From CAZUAQ01 sp964618455 (GTDB taxonomy: Bacteria; Planctomycetota; Phycisphaerae; UBA1845; PWPN01), in NCBI GenBank assembly GCA_964618455.1, contig CAZUAQ010000014.1, positions 56,697-120,696 of the forward strand: 64,000 nucleotides of DNA, written 5' to 3'. Shown here in pieces: positions 19,301 through 27,581 of this stretch. Under the pieces are notes generated by a model. It was not told the DNA's origin, made no database searches, and saw only the letters and a list, made by a program, of their open reading frames with translations. Position 1 is the first letter of the stretch. The number at the start of each line of letters is the position of its first letter. The position numbers and the translations under genes are program-made.

Positions 19301-22300
19301 CGGTTGAGTTTCCGGCTGTGCGACCACGGGCGCCGGCTGAGCCGGTGCGGGCTGCGGTGCCGGCGCCGGAGCGGGTGGAGCCGTTTGGGCCGGCGCGGGG
19401 GCCTGCATCGGTGGCGCCTGCGGCGGGGCGGCGTACGCCTGCGGTGCAGGTGCCTGAGGTGCGGGCATCGCCGGCCAGGCCGCTTGAGCGGCGGGGGCGT
19501 TCATCGGTGCAGGTGCCGTGTGTCCACCCTGGAGGTACGCGAGCATGATGCTCTTCTGAGCCTCGATGAAGCGCGCCATCAGGTGCTGATATCCGGCGAT
19601 CACGGCATCCGCGCCCTGGGGTGGCTGCCCCGGTGCGGGATACCCCGGCATGGCTCCGGACATCATGGGCGCTCCGGGGGGAATCGCCGAGCCGGGCGCC
19701 GCCTGCGGTGGCGGAGCCTGTCCCGGCGTCACCGGTTGCCCCTGTGTCTGGGCGTGTGACGTTCGGTTGTTCATGGTACTTGGACCCTCTCCTTCCTTAT
19801 CCCGAACCCTCCCGTCAGGCGCGCCGGCGGACGCACCGGCTGGGGAGTGAACTGTTGATGTTGATGGTTTGGCCGCAGGCGATGGGGAAGCGGGTGTCTG
19901 CGATTGCGACGCGGACGATCCCGCATTCGCTGCGGAGGCAACTGCCTTTGCTTTGACCGGCTTGGCGAACCGCGGATTCGCCGGCACGCTGCGCGACCCG
20001 TCGAGCAGCCACATCGTCGGTGAGAGCTCCGCCGGCTTTGTTTGGGCGACGAGTTTCTTGAGATCGAGCGTGCGACGCACGCGCTGACGCGTCAACCGCG
20101 CGGGATGAAAGCGAACACCGGCGGCGTGCAATTGACCGAGGGCGTGCGCGAGGCTTACCAAACCGTGACGGCCGGGTTGATCCGGCGTGACGACCGTGCA
20201 GCCGCGCTTCATGAAGGTGAACTCGGCCAGCGTGCTCAACGTCTTGCCCGGTCCGACTTCCACGAACACCCGCGCGCCGTCGTCGAACATGCGGTTGAGG
20301 TTGTCCACGAAACGCACCGGCTTGACGATGTGTTCGATCAGGCGATCGCGAATCGCATCGCCGTCGGACCCATGAAGCGCACCGGTCGTGTTGGAATACA
20401 CCGGCACACGCGGCGCGCGGAATTTGATTTCCTTGAGGAACGCACCGAACGGCTCCTGGGCCCCGGCGACGAGCTGGGAATGGAAGGCGCACGACACCTG
20501 GATCGGTCGCGCCTCGATGCCTTTGTCGGCACACACCTTCGTCATGGCTTCGATGCCGGAGGTGGTTCCCGTCACGACGGTCTGCGTCGGTGAATTGAGG
20601 TTGGCGATCTCGACGCCATCGACCTCGCCGAGCAGAGGCGTCACCGCCTTCTCGTCGGCGAAGATCGCCAGCATCGACCCCGGGTTCTTGGCCCCGGCTT
20701 CGGCGATCGTGCGTCCTCGCGCTTCGGACACGCGCACCAGATCGTCGAACCCGATCACGCCCGAGGCACACAACGCCACGTACTCGCCGTAGCTGTGGCC
20801 GCACGTCATGTCCGCGCGAATGCCCAGGTCGCTCAATACGTGGAGCATCGCCATGTCGGCCGCGCCCATTGCGGCCTGGGCGACATTCGTCTGCGTGAGT
20901 TCTTTTTGAAGCGTCTGCCTGGCCTCGTCATCAAAGACCGGCGGTGGATAGACGAAGCGGCTGAGCGGGCGACCGAGTTGATCGCCCATGCTCTTGTCCG
21001 CCTGCTCCCAGATCGCCCGCACGCCGGGGTAGTGCACGGTCAGGTCCGCGAGCATGTTGATCTTCTGCGACCCTTGCCCGGAGAAGAGGAATGCCACCTT
21101 GGCATTCTCGCCGGCGGGCTGCGACGCGTAGTACACGCCTCGCGGATCCTTGATCTCCGTTTTGTCCTGCTTGAGTGCATCGAGGGCGGAGGTGAGTTTT
21201 TTCTTCAGGTCGTCGAGGCCGGTCGCGATGATCGACAGCGCGCACGGGCCATCTTCGTTCGCGTGTGCCCGGCATATGGCGGCGGCGAGATCCGGCAGTT
21301 CCGGTTCGGCACCCTCGTGAAGTGCGGCGAGAAGCGGCTCGATGGACTTGGCGAGTGACTCGCTGGACGCCGCACGCCAGGCGAAGAGTTCCGCCGGCCA
21401 GTGCCGCACTGCGGGCCGTTCCGACGGGGCGCCGGTGGACGGAACATACTCTTCGAGCGTGGCATGGAAGTTTGTTCCGCCGAAGCCGAACGCGCTGACA
21501 CCCGCGCGGCGTGGCCCGGTCGCGTCGTCCTTGATCCATGGTCGCGTCTCGGTGTTGAGATAAAGCGGTGACTTCTCGCCCAGCCCGGGATTCGGCGCGT
21601 CGACGTGAAGTGTCGGCGGCAGCACGCGACGATGTAACGCCATGGCGGCTTTCATCAGCCCCGCCACACCGGCGGTGCACTTCGTGTGACCGATCATGCT
21701 TTTGACCGAGCCGATGGCGATGGAGTTCGGCCGCGCCCCGGTCTGCCGGGCGATCGTGCTCATGGATTCGATTTCCGCCCGGTCGCCCGCCACCGTGCCC
21801 GTCGCGTGGCCTTCGAACAGGCCGACCGTCGAGGGGCAGTAGCCTGCCTGCTCATACGCGCGCATCATCCCGCGGACCTGGCCTTCCGAACGCGGCGCGG
21901 TGAGTCCCTTGTTCCGTCCATCGCTCGACGTGCCCACGCCTTTGATGACCGCGTAGATATGATCGCCATCGCGCTCGGCATCATCGAGCCGCTTGAGCAC
22001 CAGCGCGGCGATGCCTTCGCTGGTAACGATGCCGTCGGCGTTCGCGTCGAATGAGCGGCTCACGCCCGTCGGCGAAAGCGCCTGCGTCTTGCTGAAGCAG
22101 AGGTAAGCGAACGGGCTCTGCATCGTATCGGCGCCGCCGACGATGACCGTGTCGCTCGAGCCGGTGATGAGTTCCAGCATGCCCTGGCGCACTGCCGCCA
22201 GGGACGACGCACAGGCGGCATCTACCGTGTAGTTCGTTCCTCCGAAGTCGAAGCGATTCGACACGCGTCCGGATGCGACGTTCATCAGCAGGCCGGGGAA

Positions 22301-24886
22301 GGAGTCCTCGGTCCACTCCGGGAGTTCGCCGTCGAGTTGCTCGATGAGTTGCCGGGCCTCTTCCTCGGGCCGTCCCGCTTTGGTCATGAAGTAGGGCAGC
22401 AGCGAGCGGAATCCGTAGCCGTTGCCCCGATCCGCCACGCCTCCACCGGCTCCGAGCACCACCGACGTGCGCGTTCGGTTGAACGGTCGCGACACGTATC
22501 CGGCATCCTCCACCGCGCGGCGGACGACCTCGAGCACGAGCAGTTGCAGCGGCTCGACCGAAGGCATCACGTTCGGCGGCATGCCGTACCGCGCCGGATC
22601 AAACTTGACCGGTTTGATGAATCCGCCCCACTTGGAATAGACCTTGTCCCGCGCGGTACGATCGCTGTCGAAGTAAAGCTTCCAGTCCCATCGCTCGGCG
22701 GGAACCTCTTCCAGCACGTCCACCCTATTCAGGATGTTTTCCCAGTACGATTCGAGGTTGTCAGCTTCGGGGAAGAGGCAGTCCATCCCGACGATGGCGA
22801 TGTCACACGGACGATCGATGGGCATGGAGAGCTTCGCCGGGCGCTGGGCCTTCAGCAGTTCGGCCCCACCGCGGCTCACGTCCTCGTGCAGTTCTTCGAT
22901 CGTGCAGACACCGTCACGCAGCGCCGCCACCTGCCCGATCATGTACATGCCTTCATTCTGCTGTGCCGACGCATCGAGCTGGATGTATCGTCCGAGCTGC
23001 TTCTCCTCTTCCGATTCCGCGCGGCGAATTCCCTTGGATGCCATGCGCAATCTTCCGAGGTTCAACGCTTCGAGAGCATCGCGCGTGTCGTCCGCCGAAG
23101 CACCCTGTCGCACCAGCTTGCGCTTGAGGTCCGCGAAATACCTGGCGAAGTCGGTCCGCGCGGCACGGGTGGCATGGCCGACACCCGATTCGAGCAGCAC
23201 CGTGTCGTTGCATTTGACCGCCTCGTCCTGGAATCCCTGCACGATCGCGCCGCCGGTGACTGCTTCCTTCGTGAAGAGATACGACGTGCCCATCAGCACG
23301 CCGATGCGGACACCATGCTCGGCCAGCGGGGCGGCGAGCGCGGACACCATCATCGCCGAGCGCGCGTCGTGCACGCCTCCGGCGAAGAGCACGTGGTAAT
23401 CGCTGCCGGGGCTCTTGCTTGTCGCGAGGTGATCGAGCAGCACGCGGATCATCGACTCCCACAACACGAAACTGCTGCGCGGCCCGACGTGTCCGCCGCA
23501 TTCCCGGCCCTCGAAGATGAACCGCCGTGATCCGCTCTCCAGGAACATGTCCAGCAAACCGGGCGAGGGCACGTGCAGGTACGTGCGAATGTTTTCCTTT
23601 TCGAGTTGCAGCGCCTGATCGGGACGGCCGCCCGCGATGATCGCGAAGGGAGGCTTGTACTTACGAACCACTTCCAGTTGTTCATCGCGCAGCTCGCGCG
23701 GCACGAAGCCGAGAATGCCGACGCCCCAGGGCAGGGCACCGAGTTTCTCCTGCGTCTCGCCCATCAGCGCGTCGACCTGCGGGCCGCGAAGCAAAGCCAG
23801 CGCGAGAAACGGCAGTCCGCCGCCCTCGGCCACTGCCTGGGCGAAGTCGGCGGTATCGCTCACGCGCGTCATCGGGCCCTGAACGATCGGGTAACGCGTA
23901 CCGTGCGACTCCGCCAGCGGGCCGTCCGGCCGCAGCGACTCCTGCTCGATCGCCAATCGGCAGTGCGATTCCGCATGGCGGACGAATGCGTCGCAGATAT
24001 CGCCGACACAATCGAAACGATCTGCCAGCAACGACGCAAAGGCGGCATCCTGGCTGATCAGCAGCAGGCGTTCGCCGTCACGCTCATCTCGGATACGTGT
24101 TTGAAGATTGTCGCGCCAGTCGGCGAGTTGCTTGGCGGTGATCTCCTCATCGCTCAGCAATCGCTTTTCGAGCTCGAAGAGCGCATCGAAACCCTTTTCG
24201 CCGGGACGCTTGTAGCCGCGATAAGGCTCCGATACATCCTGGCCGAGAATCGCCGTCTCGCTGCCGTCCATGCGCTGCAAACGCGTTTTGACCTTCTCGG
24301 GGAGTTCCGACTCGAGGGTGAGACCGAGTTGCCAGTCGAGGATCACGCCACAAGCGCCGGCCATCCGGCAGGCGGCGGCAGTGTGAAGCCCGATGCCGCC
24401 TCGCGCCCAGACCGGCGACTTCACGTGAGGAATCACCCCCTGAAGCAGAATGAACGTGGTTTCCTCGCCGATCAGCCCACCCGCTTCGTTGCCCTTGAGG
24501 ACGAGGCCATCCACACCGAGCGCATCGGCCCGACGGGCACCCTCCAGGTTCACGACCTCGGCGAGCACGTGAAAACCGGCGTCGCGCGCCCATCGCACAT
24601 CGGCTTCGAGATCGCGATCAGGCTGATGGATCAGCAACAGGGTCTGCAAGCCACATTGGTGCGCGTCGACCAGCCGATGACGCCAGTCGTCATTCAGGGC
24701 TCCGACGGATGCCGAGAAGGCGTGATTCGCCGTCTCCATTTCATTCAGAACGGAGTCGGCCTTGTCCAAGGACGCATATTCAAGGGCGAGCCCACCGATG
24801 TGGCCGGCGCGCAAAGCACTCCGACCCACCGCCGGCGCGGGAAATCCCGGCGGATTCAATGCCATGACCTGAATGTTCGCAAACAC
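16331..24886 (-). CDS. PfaA-like megasynthase: NPD-NPD-KS-AT-ACP-KR-DH
   Basis: A 2851-residue iterative synthase. It begins at a GTG with AAGGAGG six bases upstream. Residues about 1-640 hold two nitronate-monooxygenase/PfaD-like FMN barrels: the first with NEAGGLIGEE near 137, the second with YPIVQGPMTRVSD near 332 and CGGHVGPRSSF near 465. KS, about 690-1150: DAACASSL Cys near 890, FEGHATGT and SMIGHTKCTAG. AT, about 1270-1580: FLFSGQGSQ and GHSYGEY with Ser near 1364. A long Pro/Ala/Gln linker with a FIEAQKSIMLAYLQGG helix follows. One ACP: DLGIDSIKRVEIL near 1917. KR: ILITGGARGITAEIA near 2245, SSVSARYGNRGQCDYAAANE active site. DH: LLDHQLDGKPVMP near 2585 and DSGLQMM near 2758. This is a full reducing cycle in one chain. 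PUFA synthases are the nearest well-known relatives; the product is unknown. Confidence 0.93.
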   Translation of the reverse strand: MFANIQVMALNPPGFPAPAVGRSALRAGHIGGLALEYASLDKADSVLNEMETANHAFSASVGALNDDWRHRLVDAHQCGLQTLLLIHQPDRDLEADVRWARDAGFHVLAEVVNLEGARRADALGVDGLVLKGNEAGGLIGEETTFILLQGVIPHVKSPVWARGGIGLHTAAACRMAGACGVILDWQLGLTLESELPEKVKTRLQRMDGSETAILGQDVSEPYRGYKRPGEKGFDALFELEKRLLSDEEITAKQLADWRDNLQTRIRDERDGERLLLISQDAAFASLLADRFDCVGDICDAFVRHAESHCRLAIEQESLRPDGPLAESHGTRYPIVQGPMTRVSDTADFAQAVAEGGGLPFLALALLRGPQVDALMGETQEKLGALPWGVGILGFVPRELRDEQLEVVRKYKPPFAIIAGGRPDQALQLEKENIRTYLHVPSPGLLDMFLESGSRRFIFEGRECGGHVGPRSSFVLWESMIRVLLDHLATSKSPGSDYHVLFAGGVHDARSAMMVSALAAPLAEHGVRIGVLMGTSYLFTKEAVTGGAIVQGFQDEAVKCNDTVLLESGVGHATRAARTDFARYFADLKRKLVRQGASADDTRDALEALNLGRLRMASKGIRRAESEEEKQLGRYIQLDASAQQNEGMYMIGQVAALRDGVCTIEELHEDVSRGGAELLKAQRPAKLSMPIDRPCDIAIVGMDCLFPEADNLESYWENILNRVDVLEEVPAERWDWKLYFDSDRTARDKVYSKWGGFIKPVKFDPARYGMPPNVMPSVEPLQLLVLEVVRRAVEDAGYVSRPFNRTRTSVVLGAGGGVADRGNGYGFRSLLPYFMTKAGRPEEEARQLIEQLDGELPEWTEDSFPGLLMNVASGRVSNRFDFGGTNYTVDAACASSLAAVRQGMLELITGSSDTVIVGGADTMQSPFAYLCFSKTQALSPTGVSRSFDANADGIVTSEGIAALVLKRLDDAERDGDHIYAVIKGVGTSSDGRNKGLTAPRSEGQVRGMMRAYEQAGYCPSTVGLFEGHATGTVAGDRAEIESMSTIARQTGARPNSIAIGSVKSMIGHTKCTAGVAGLMKAAMALHRRVLPPTLHVDAPNPGLGEKSPLYLNTETRPWIKDDATGPRRAGVSAFGFGGTNFHATLEEYVPSTGAPSERPAVRHWPAELFAWRAASSESLAKSIEPLLAALHEGAEPELPDLAAAICRAHANEDGPCALSIIATGLDDLKKKLTSALDALKQDKTEIKDPRGVYYASQPAGENAKVAFLFSGQGSQKINMLADLTVHYPGVRAIWEQADKSMGDQLGRPLSRFVYPPPVFDDEARQTLQKELTQTNVAQAAMGAADMAMLHVLSDLGIRADMTCGHSYGEYVALCASGVIGFDDLVRVSEARGRTIAEAGAKNPGSMLAIFADEKAVTPLLGEVDGVEIANLNSPTQTVVTGTTSGIEAMTKVCADKGIEARPIQVSCAFHSQLVAGAQEPFGAFLKEIKFRAPRVPVYSNTTGALHGSDGDAIRDRLIEHIVKPVRFVDNLNRMFDDGARVFVEVGPGKTLSTLAEFTFMKRGCTVVTPDQPGRHGLVSLAHALGQLHAAGVRFHPARLTRQRVRRTLDLKKLVAQTKPAELSPTMWLLDGSRSVPANPRFAKPVKAKAVASAANAGSSASQSQTPASPSPAAKPSTSTVHSPAGASAGAPDGRVRDKEGEGPSTMNNRTSHAQTQGQPVTPGQAPPPQAAPGSAIPPGAPMMSGAMPGYPAPGQPPQGADAVIAGYQHLMARFIEAQKSIMLAYLQGGHTAPAPMNAPAAQAAWPAMPAPQAPAPQAYAAPPQAPPMQAPAPAQTAPPAPAPAPQPAPAQPAPVVAQPETQPESEPQPVAQPATASAGTLTKESLTEHLVNIVADRTGYPPEMLDLDLDLEADLGIDSIKRVEILGSLQNENVLPQDDGAEQRMEELAKLKTLNAIVNWIVDQAADSGVESAPAAATAEASTTTPSTEPADAPRMVLNPFEIAPPQVAPDVLVGGAVLMTGDDQGVAMALAERLERLQVPVSILWPQRGTQDDGDHSRIDFTDRDALAFAFEQARRTHGRIGALVHLQPLSGEASPRQADSAMWRDQLDSELLGLFHLTQLVEPDLRSDPRGILLTATRMGGTFGSLDDGEAAFHPVHGGAVGFVKAMAREWSEAAARAIDVDHEMDAEAIADLVLAEMCRRGADEVNESGYRDGKRVALQPVMTPTTGREPRIELNSDDVILITGGARGITAEIARELAERFQPTLLLVGRSELPEGEEPQETVSLTDAAALKKVLMQQIQQSGDKPTPALVERAYRRLMGRREMRANLAAMQSAGAKVHYFSKDVSDPQAFGALIDDIYERFGRLDGAIHGAGVTADKFLADKTLDAFNRVLSPKVDGALTLASKLKGDTLKFMFLFSSVSARYGNRGQCDYAAANEVLNKLALWLNARWPGRVASLNWGPWESASGSGGMVSAELAKQFEKAGVVMITLPAGRRLFVDELLYGHKHEAEVIFGGPLVGATAVPIGQAGSPSTTPAESAPTERAAAHAVELPLLNSRARLTRHDDGRLVVDLPVNTSQDLYLLDHQLDGKPVMPMAMVLELLTEVVSAGWPEYRTSSIRDFRLLRGMVIDKDQGTLRVSAKPESQSPEAMSVELRVEVLSDKPHLAYAGVAELSGASVKPVVREPQDPADAKTFPMDITAAYDQWLFHGPLFAGIREIHGIGSDGIVGTLTPSLPSRCLAKTTKKQWLIDPVIVDSGLQMMILWSRSHWDMTPLPSRLGRYHRLVDTMHEDVRCEVRIRPETTSPTIHADLFFINAKNELIGWLEDMEVTCSRALNRLSGTSSVVEGGS

Positions 24887-24903
24887 CCCAAGCCTCCTTC
24901 ATA

Positions 24904-24921
24904 CCCTCTCGTCAGAGAGGG
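24904..24921 (-). promoter_or_regulatory. Leader hairpin just before the megasynthase start
   Basis: CCCTCTC and GAGAGGG pair over seven bases around a four-base loop. On the minus strand the hairpin ends about seven bases before the AAGGAGG ribosome-binding site of the GTG start at 24886. It could influence translation or mRNA stability of the operon. No clear promoter was found in the 136 bases between the preceding gene and this start, so the operon could also be reached by read-through from 25023-26993. Confidence 0.35.
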
Positions 24922-25022
24922 GCGAACCGATTCCATTCTCGTCGTCGAAATCACCCGACGTCGGAGATCCGTCCCTGGTGCTCAACCTCGATCCGGCATG
25001 TCACGTGCCGAAGAGGCGATTC

Positions 25023-26993
25023 TCAATCCTGCCGAGAATCGTCCTTGTGCCGATCGCCATCAAAGTTCCGGGCTCGATGCCGAGGCGTCCGGAAGAAAGA
25101 ACGGCGAGTGCCACTCATTATGCCCAATGCCAGTAGCATCATGGGCACCATGCCGGCCCCGACCGGCCCGCACATGGGCGCACCGGGGGAGGGAGAGCCG
25201 GGGTCGTCATCGCTACCCGTCTCTTGGGCGAATCGAGCGATGACCTTTCGATCGCTCGTGAAATGCACGTCCGTTGTAAGTGTCGTGCCCGACGCATCCC
25301 CGTCCCAGCCGACGAAGGTCCAGCCCACGGCAGGCGTGGCGACCACGCGAAGGGTAATGCCGGATTCGAACTCACCCGAGGCCGGCGTCACCACCCCCTG
25401 GCCTTCCACTTCGGCACTCAGGGCGAACATGCCTCCCGGGGTCGGGTTGCCGGGCTCATCGTCATCATCGTTTCCACCGGTCGTTCCTTCCGCAAACACG
25501 GCGGTGAGGTCGACATCACCATCCAGGATCAGGGTGAGTTCCGTATCCGTGGAAGCGGCCGTACCGGTCCATTCCTGGAACGAGTAGCCGGACGCGGGCT
25601 CGGCGAAGAAGGTGACGGCCTGACCCAGGTAATACGTTTCCTCGTCAGGCGTGGTGGTCACGGTCCCCTCGCCGTCGATTGCGACAGCGACATCGACCAC
25701 CTGCTCGAATCGGGCGGTGATGGTCCGCTCGCGATCCATCAGAACGGTAATTGGATTCTCATTCTCCTGCCCTGAGGAGATGTTTCCCGCCCAGCCGGTA
25801 AAGATCGAGCCAGCATCGGGAGTCGCTTGCAGGCTGACCGCCTGACCGTCCCGATATTTGGGCACGAGGGCGTTTTCGCTTTCATCCCCCGAGGGCGTGG
25901 CCTTGACCGTGCCGGTACCGCCCCCGCTCGTGCTCAGGTGAAGCGGCCACAGATCCTGCTTGACGATGGCGGTGATGCTGCGCGGCTTGTCCATGGTCAG
26001 CGTGATGGGATTGTCGGTCTCGTCCGTCTGAAGCGGCAGATCGCCCCCCCATTTAACGAATCGGTACCCGTCGTCGACCTCGGTGGTCAGGGTGATCACC
26101 TGGCCCTCGGTAAAGAGGATTCGCCTGACGTTATTCTCACCGACACCGAGCACTGTCCCGGTGGGTTGAACGACGATTTCGCCGCCCTCGGCGAGTTGTG
26201 AGAGCGTCAGCACGGGGTCTTCCGACGGATCTTTCACGACCAGGGAGACGAGGATCGTGGTGGACCCTCGGCCGTTGGTCGTGTTGGTGACCACGACGTC
26301 GGCGGTGTAAGTGCCCTTGATGAGGCCGCTGGTGCTGTAATTCAGCGAGAAGGTATCCATCCCGTTGCCGGGCACCGTTCCGCTGGTCTTGCTGACATTG
26401 AGCCAGAACGAAGGCAGCCAGACGACGGTGTAGTTCAGATCGGGCGCTCCCGTGCCGTTCAGCGAAATCAGTGTCGGGGAGGGGGAGTTGCCGCCGACCT
26501 CGGCTTCCAGCTCCACCACGATCGGGGAGACGGTGAACCGGGACGGTTTGACGATGAGTTCGACGGTACGCGTGGAGTTTCCCTGCCCGTTGGTGATGTT
26601 GAAGAAGGTCACTTGCGCGGTGTAGGTGCCTGCAGCAAGCTTGCGTGCTTCGACCAGGGCCAGCGAACAGAGGGCCTGATCACTGCCGAAACCGATCACC
26701 GAGCCATCCTGCGGCAAGACGTTCAGCCAGGACTGATCGCTGCTGACCGTGTAGTCGAAGCCCGCATTGTCGGCATCCTCGACGGTCCAGGAGGTCGCCG
26801 TTTCCGGGGCGAAGTTGCCGCCCTCGAAACCGGAGAATCGATAGACGGTACCCGCATCGGGGGTCACTTCCAGCGTCTGGGCGTCAACGGACATCGCGGC
26901 GCCTAACAGTAGAAGTGAAAAGAAGGTCAAGTCAGTCCTTCTTCGGCGGGAACCTGAAATCGGGGTCAACATGAATCGAGTCCTCATGACCAT
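25023..26993 (-). CDS. Secreted BACON-like / InlB B-repeat protein with PxCG tail
   Basis: A 656-residue exported protein. A basic RRRR stretch and hydrophobic segment form the signal peptide (cleavage near SVDAQ). Residues about 40-255 contain two BACON-like beta domains (SWLNVLPQDGSV, FWLNVSKTSGTVPGNG). Residues about 265-600 contain divergent InlB B-repeats, each ending in patterns such as FVKWGG...SITAIV, FTGWAGN...TITARF, FQEWTG...LTAVF and FVGWDGD...VIARF. A Gly/Asp/Ser linker precedes the tail GAPMCGPVG, a Met/Leu-rich hydrophobic segment and TRRSF, with some 20 further residues rich in Arg and Asp. Adhesion or surface display is likely, enzymatic activity unlikely. An ATG at 26972 with GAGG nine bases upstream is an equally good start. 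Confidence 0.82.
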   Translation of the reverse strand: MVMRTRFMLTPISGSRRRRTDLTFFSLLLLGAAMSVDAQTLEVTPDAGTVYRFSGFEGGNFAPETATSWTVEDADNAGFDYTVSSDQSWLNVLPQDGSVIGFGSDQALCSLALVEARKLAAGTYTAQVTFFNITNGQGNSTRTVELIVKPSRFTVSPIVVELEAEVGGNSPSPTLISLNGTGAPDLNYTVVWLPSFWLNVSKTSGTVPGNGMDTFSLNYSTSGLIKGTYTADVVVTNTTNGRGSTTILVSLVVKDPSEDPVLTLSQLAEGGEIVVQPTGTVLGVGENNVRRILFTEGQVITLTTEVDDGYRFVKWGGDLPLQTDETDNPITLTMDKPRSITAIVKQDLWPLHLSTSGGGTGTVKATPSGDESENALVPKYRDGQAVSLQATPDAGSIFTGWAGNISSGQENENPITVLMDRERTITARFEQVVDVAVAIDGEGTVTTTPDEETYYLGQAVTFFAEPASGYSFQEWTGTAASTDTELTLILDGDVDLTAVFAEGTTGGNDDDDEPGNPTPGGMFALSAEVEGQGVVTPASGEFESGITLRVVATPAVGWTFVGWDGDASGTTLTTDVHFTSDRKVIARFAQETGSDDDPGSPSPGAPMCGPVGAGMVPMMLLALGIMSGTRRSFFRTPRHRARNFDGDRHKDDSRQD

Positions 26994-27066
26994 CAGTCAT
27001 TACCTGCTCGGGGCGCCCACGCCGGATCACTAGCGGGCTTGCGCTCCAAGCCTGGCCCCCACCGCG

Positions 27067-27081
27067 AAATGTTGAACATTT
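27067..27081. promoter_or_regulatory. Perfect dyad AAATGTTGAACATTT, candidate operator
   Basis: AAATGTT and AACATTT are exact reverse complements around a single central base. The dyad lies 74-88 bases upstream of the ATG at 26993 and is A+T-rich in G+C-rich surroundings. The size and symmetry suit a helix-turn-helix dimer site. No neighbouring regulator gene was found. Confidence 0.3.
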
Positions 27082-27139
27082 AGGCAGTCCCGAACCACGT
27101 GCCCTGAGTATGTGTGGGACGGCCGAACAGGGTGAGCAT

Positions 27140-27176
27140 CCTTGCCCGAATTGCTCGCAACTCCTTGCGGGCAAGG
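27140..27176. promoter_or_regulatory. Hairpin with two alternative left arms
   Basis: CCTTGCCCG (27140-27148) can pair with CGGGCAAGG (27168-27176) over nine bases with a 19-base loop. CCTTGC at 27163-27168 can instead pair with GCAAGG at 27171-27176 as a tight stem. The arms compete for the same partner, which would suit an RNA switch, but there is no U-tract and no match to a riboswitch core that I know. Confidence 0.25.
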
Positions 27177-27581
27177 CTACGGCAATTGCGGTAGCATCCC
27201 TCAGGCTAATCTAACGCCCCTGTGGGATCAAGCATAATCTGCCCCGTGAACGGGAGTAACACCATCTTAACCATAGGCCGGACAAAGCATTATCGACATG
27301 AGGCGACTGGTTTCCGTCAATTCCGGAGTTTCCGGTCGATTCGATGGCCGGCCGGGAATCGAACGGCTGAACGGGTCATTTCCCTTCCCCCATGTGACGC
27401 GAGCCGAAAGAGCTTTCTTTTCCAGCACTCGATGGATTATTCAATGCCGATTTTTGAATTCAAGTGGTGTTCCGCGTTATTGTGAAAATCCCGGGGAGCG
27501 ACAGATTCGGCCGGCGTAGAATCCTGCACCGGTTCGCTTTTCGAGCGGGATTGGAAAAGAAGTCAGTCAAGAAAAGTGCAC

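Larger units (their letters stand above)
26994..27581. other. Intergenic region between two divergent secreted-protein genes
   Basis: About 590 bases with no convincing protein gene; the short frames here lack protein character. The half nearer 27220-27580 is richer in A+T than the surroundings, as expected for regulatory DNA. It contains a perfect 15-base dyad at 27067-27081 and a set of competing hairpin arms at 27140-27176. I saw no tRNA, known riboswitch core or insertion sequence. Promoters for both flanking genes presumably lie here, but none stands out. Confidence 0.5.

Noticed and set aside
11298..24886. Ladderane or heterocyst glycolipid synthase identity
   Set aside because: The gene set has none of the desaturase/FabF-rich features of ladderane loci, and heterocyst partners are absent; only general PfaA-like similarity is supported.
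25017..25041. Eight-base-pair hairpin at the end of 25023-26993
   Set aside because: The arms CGATTCTC/GAGAATCG lie over the last codons and stop, and no U-tract follows on the minus strand, so a terminator call is not supported.
23573..25243. 556-codon plus-strand open frame
   Set aside because: Antisense to the NPD domains and the junction to the next gene; no recognisable motif.
27120..27240. Possible c-di-GMP riboswitch upstream of 25023-26993
   Set aside because: Hairpin arms and a GCAAGG segment recall GEMM-like RNAs, but the conserved core sequence is absent on both strands.
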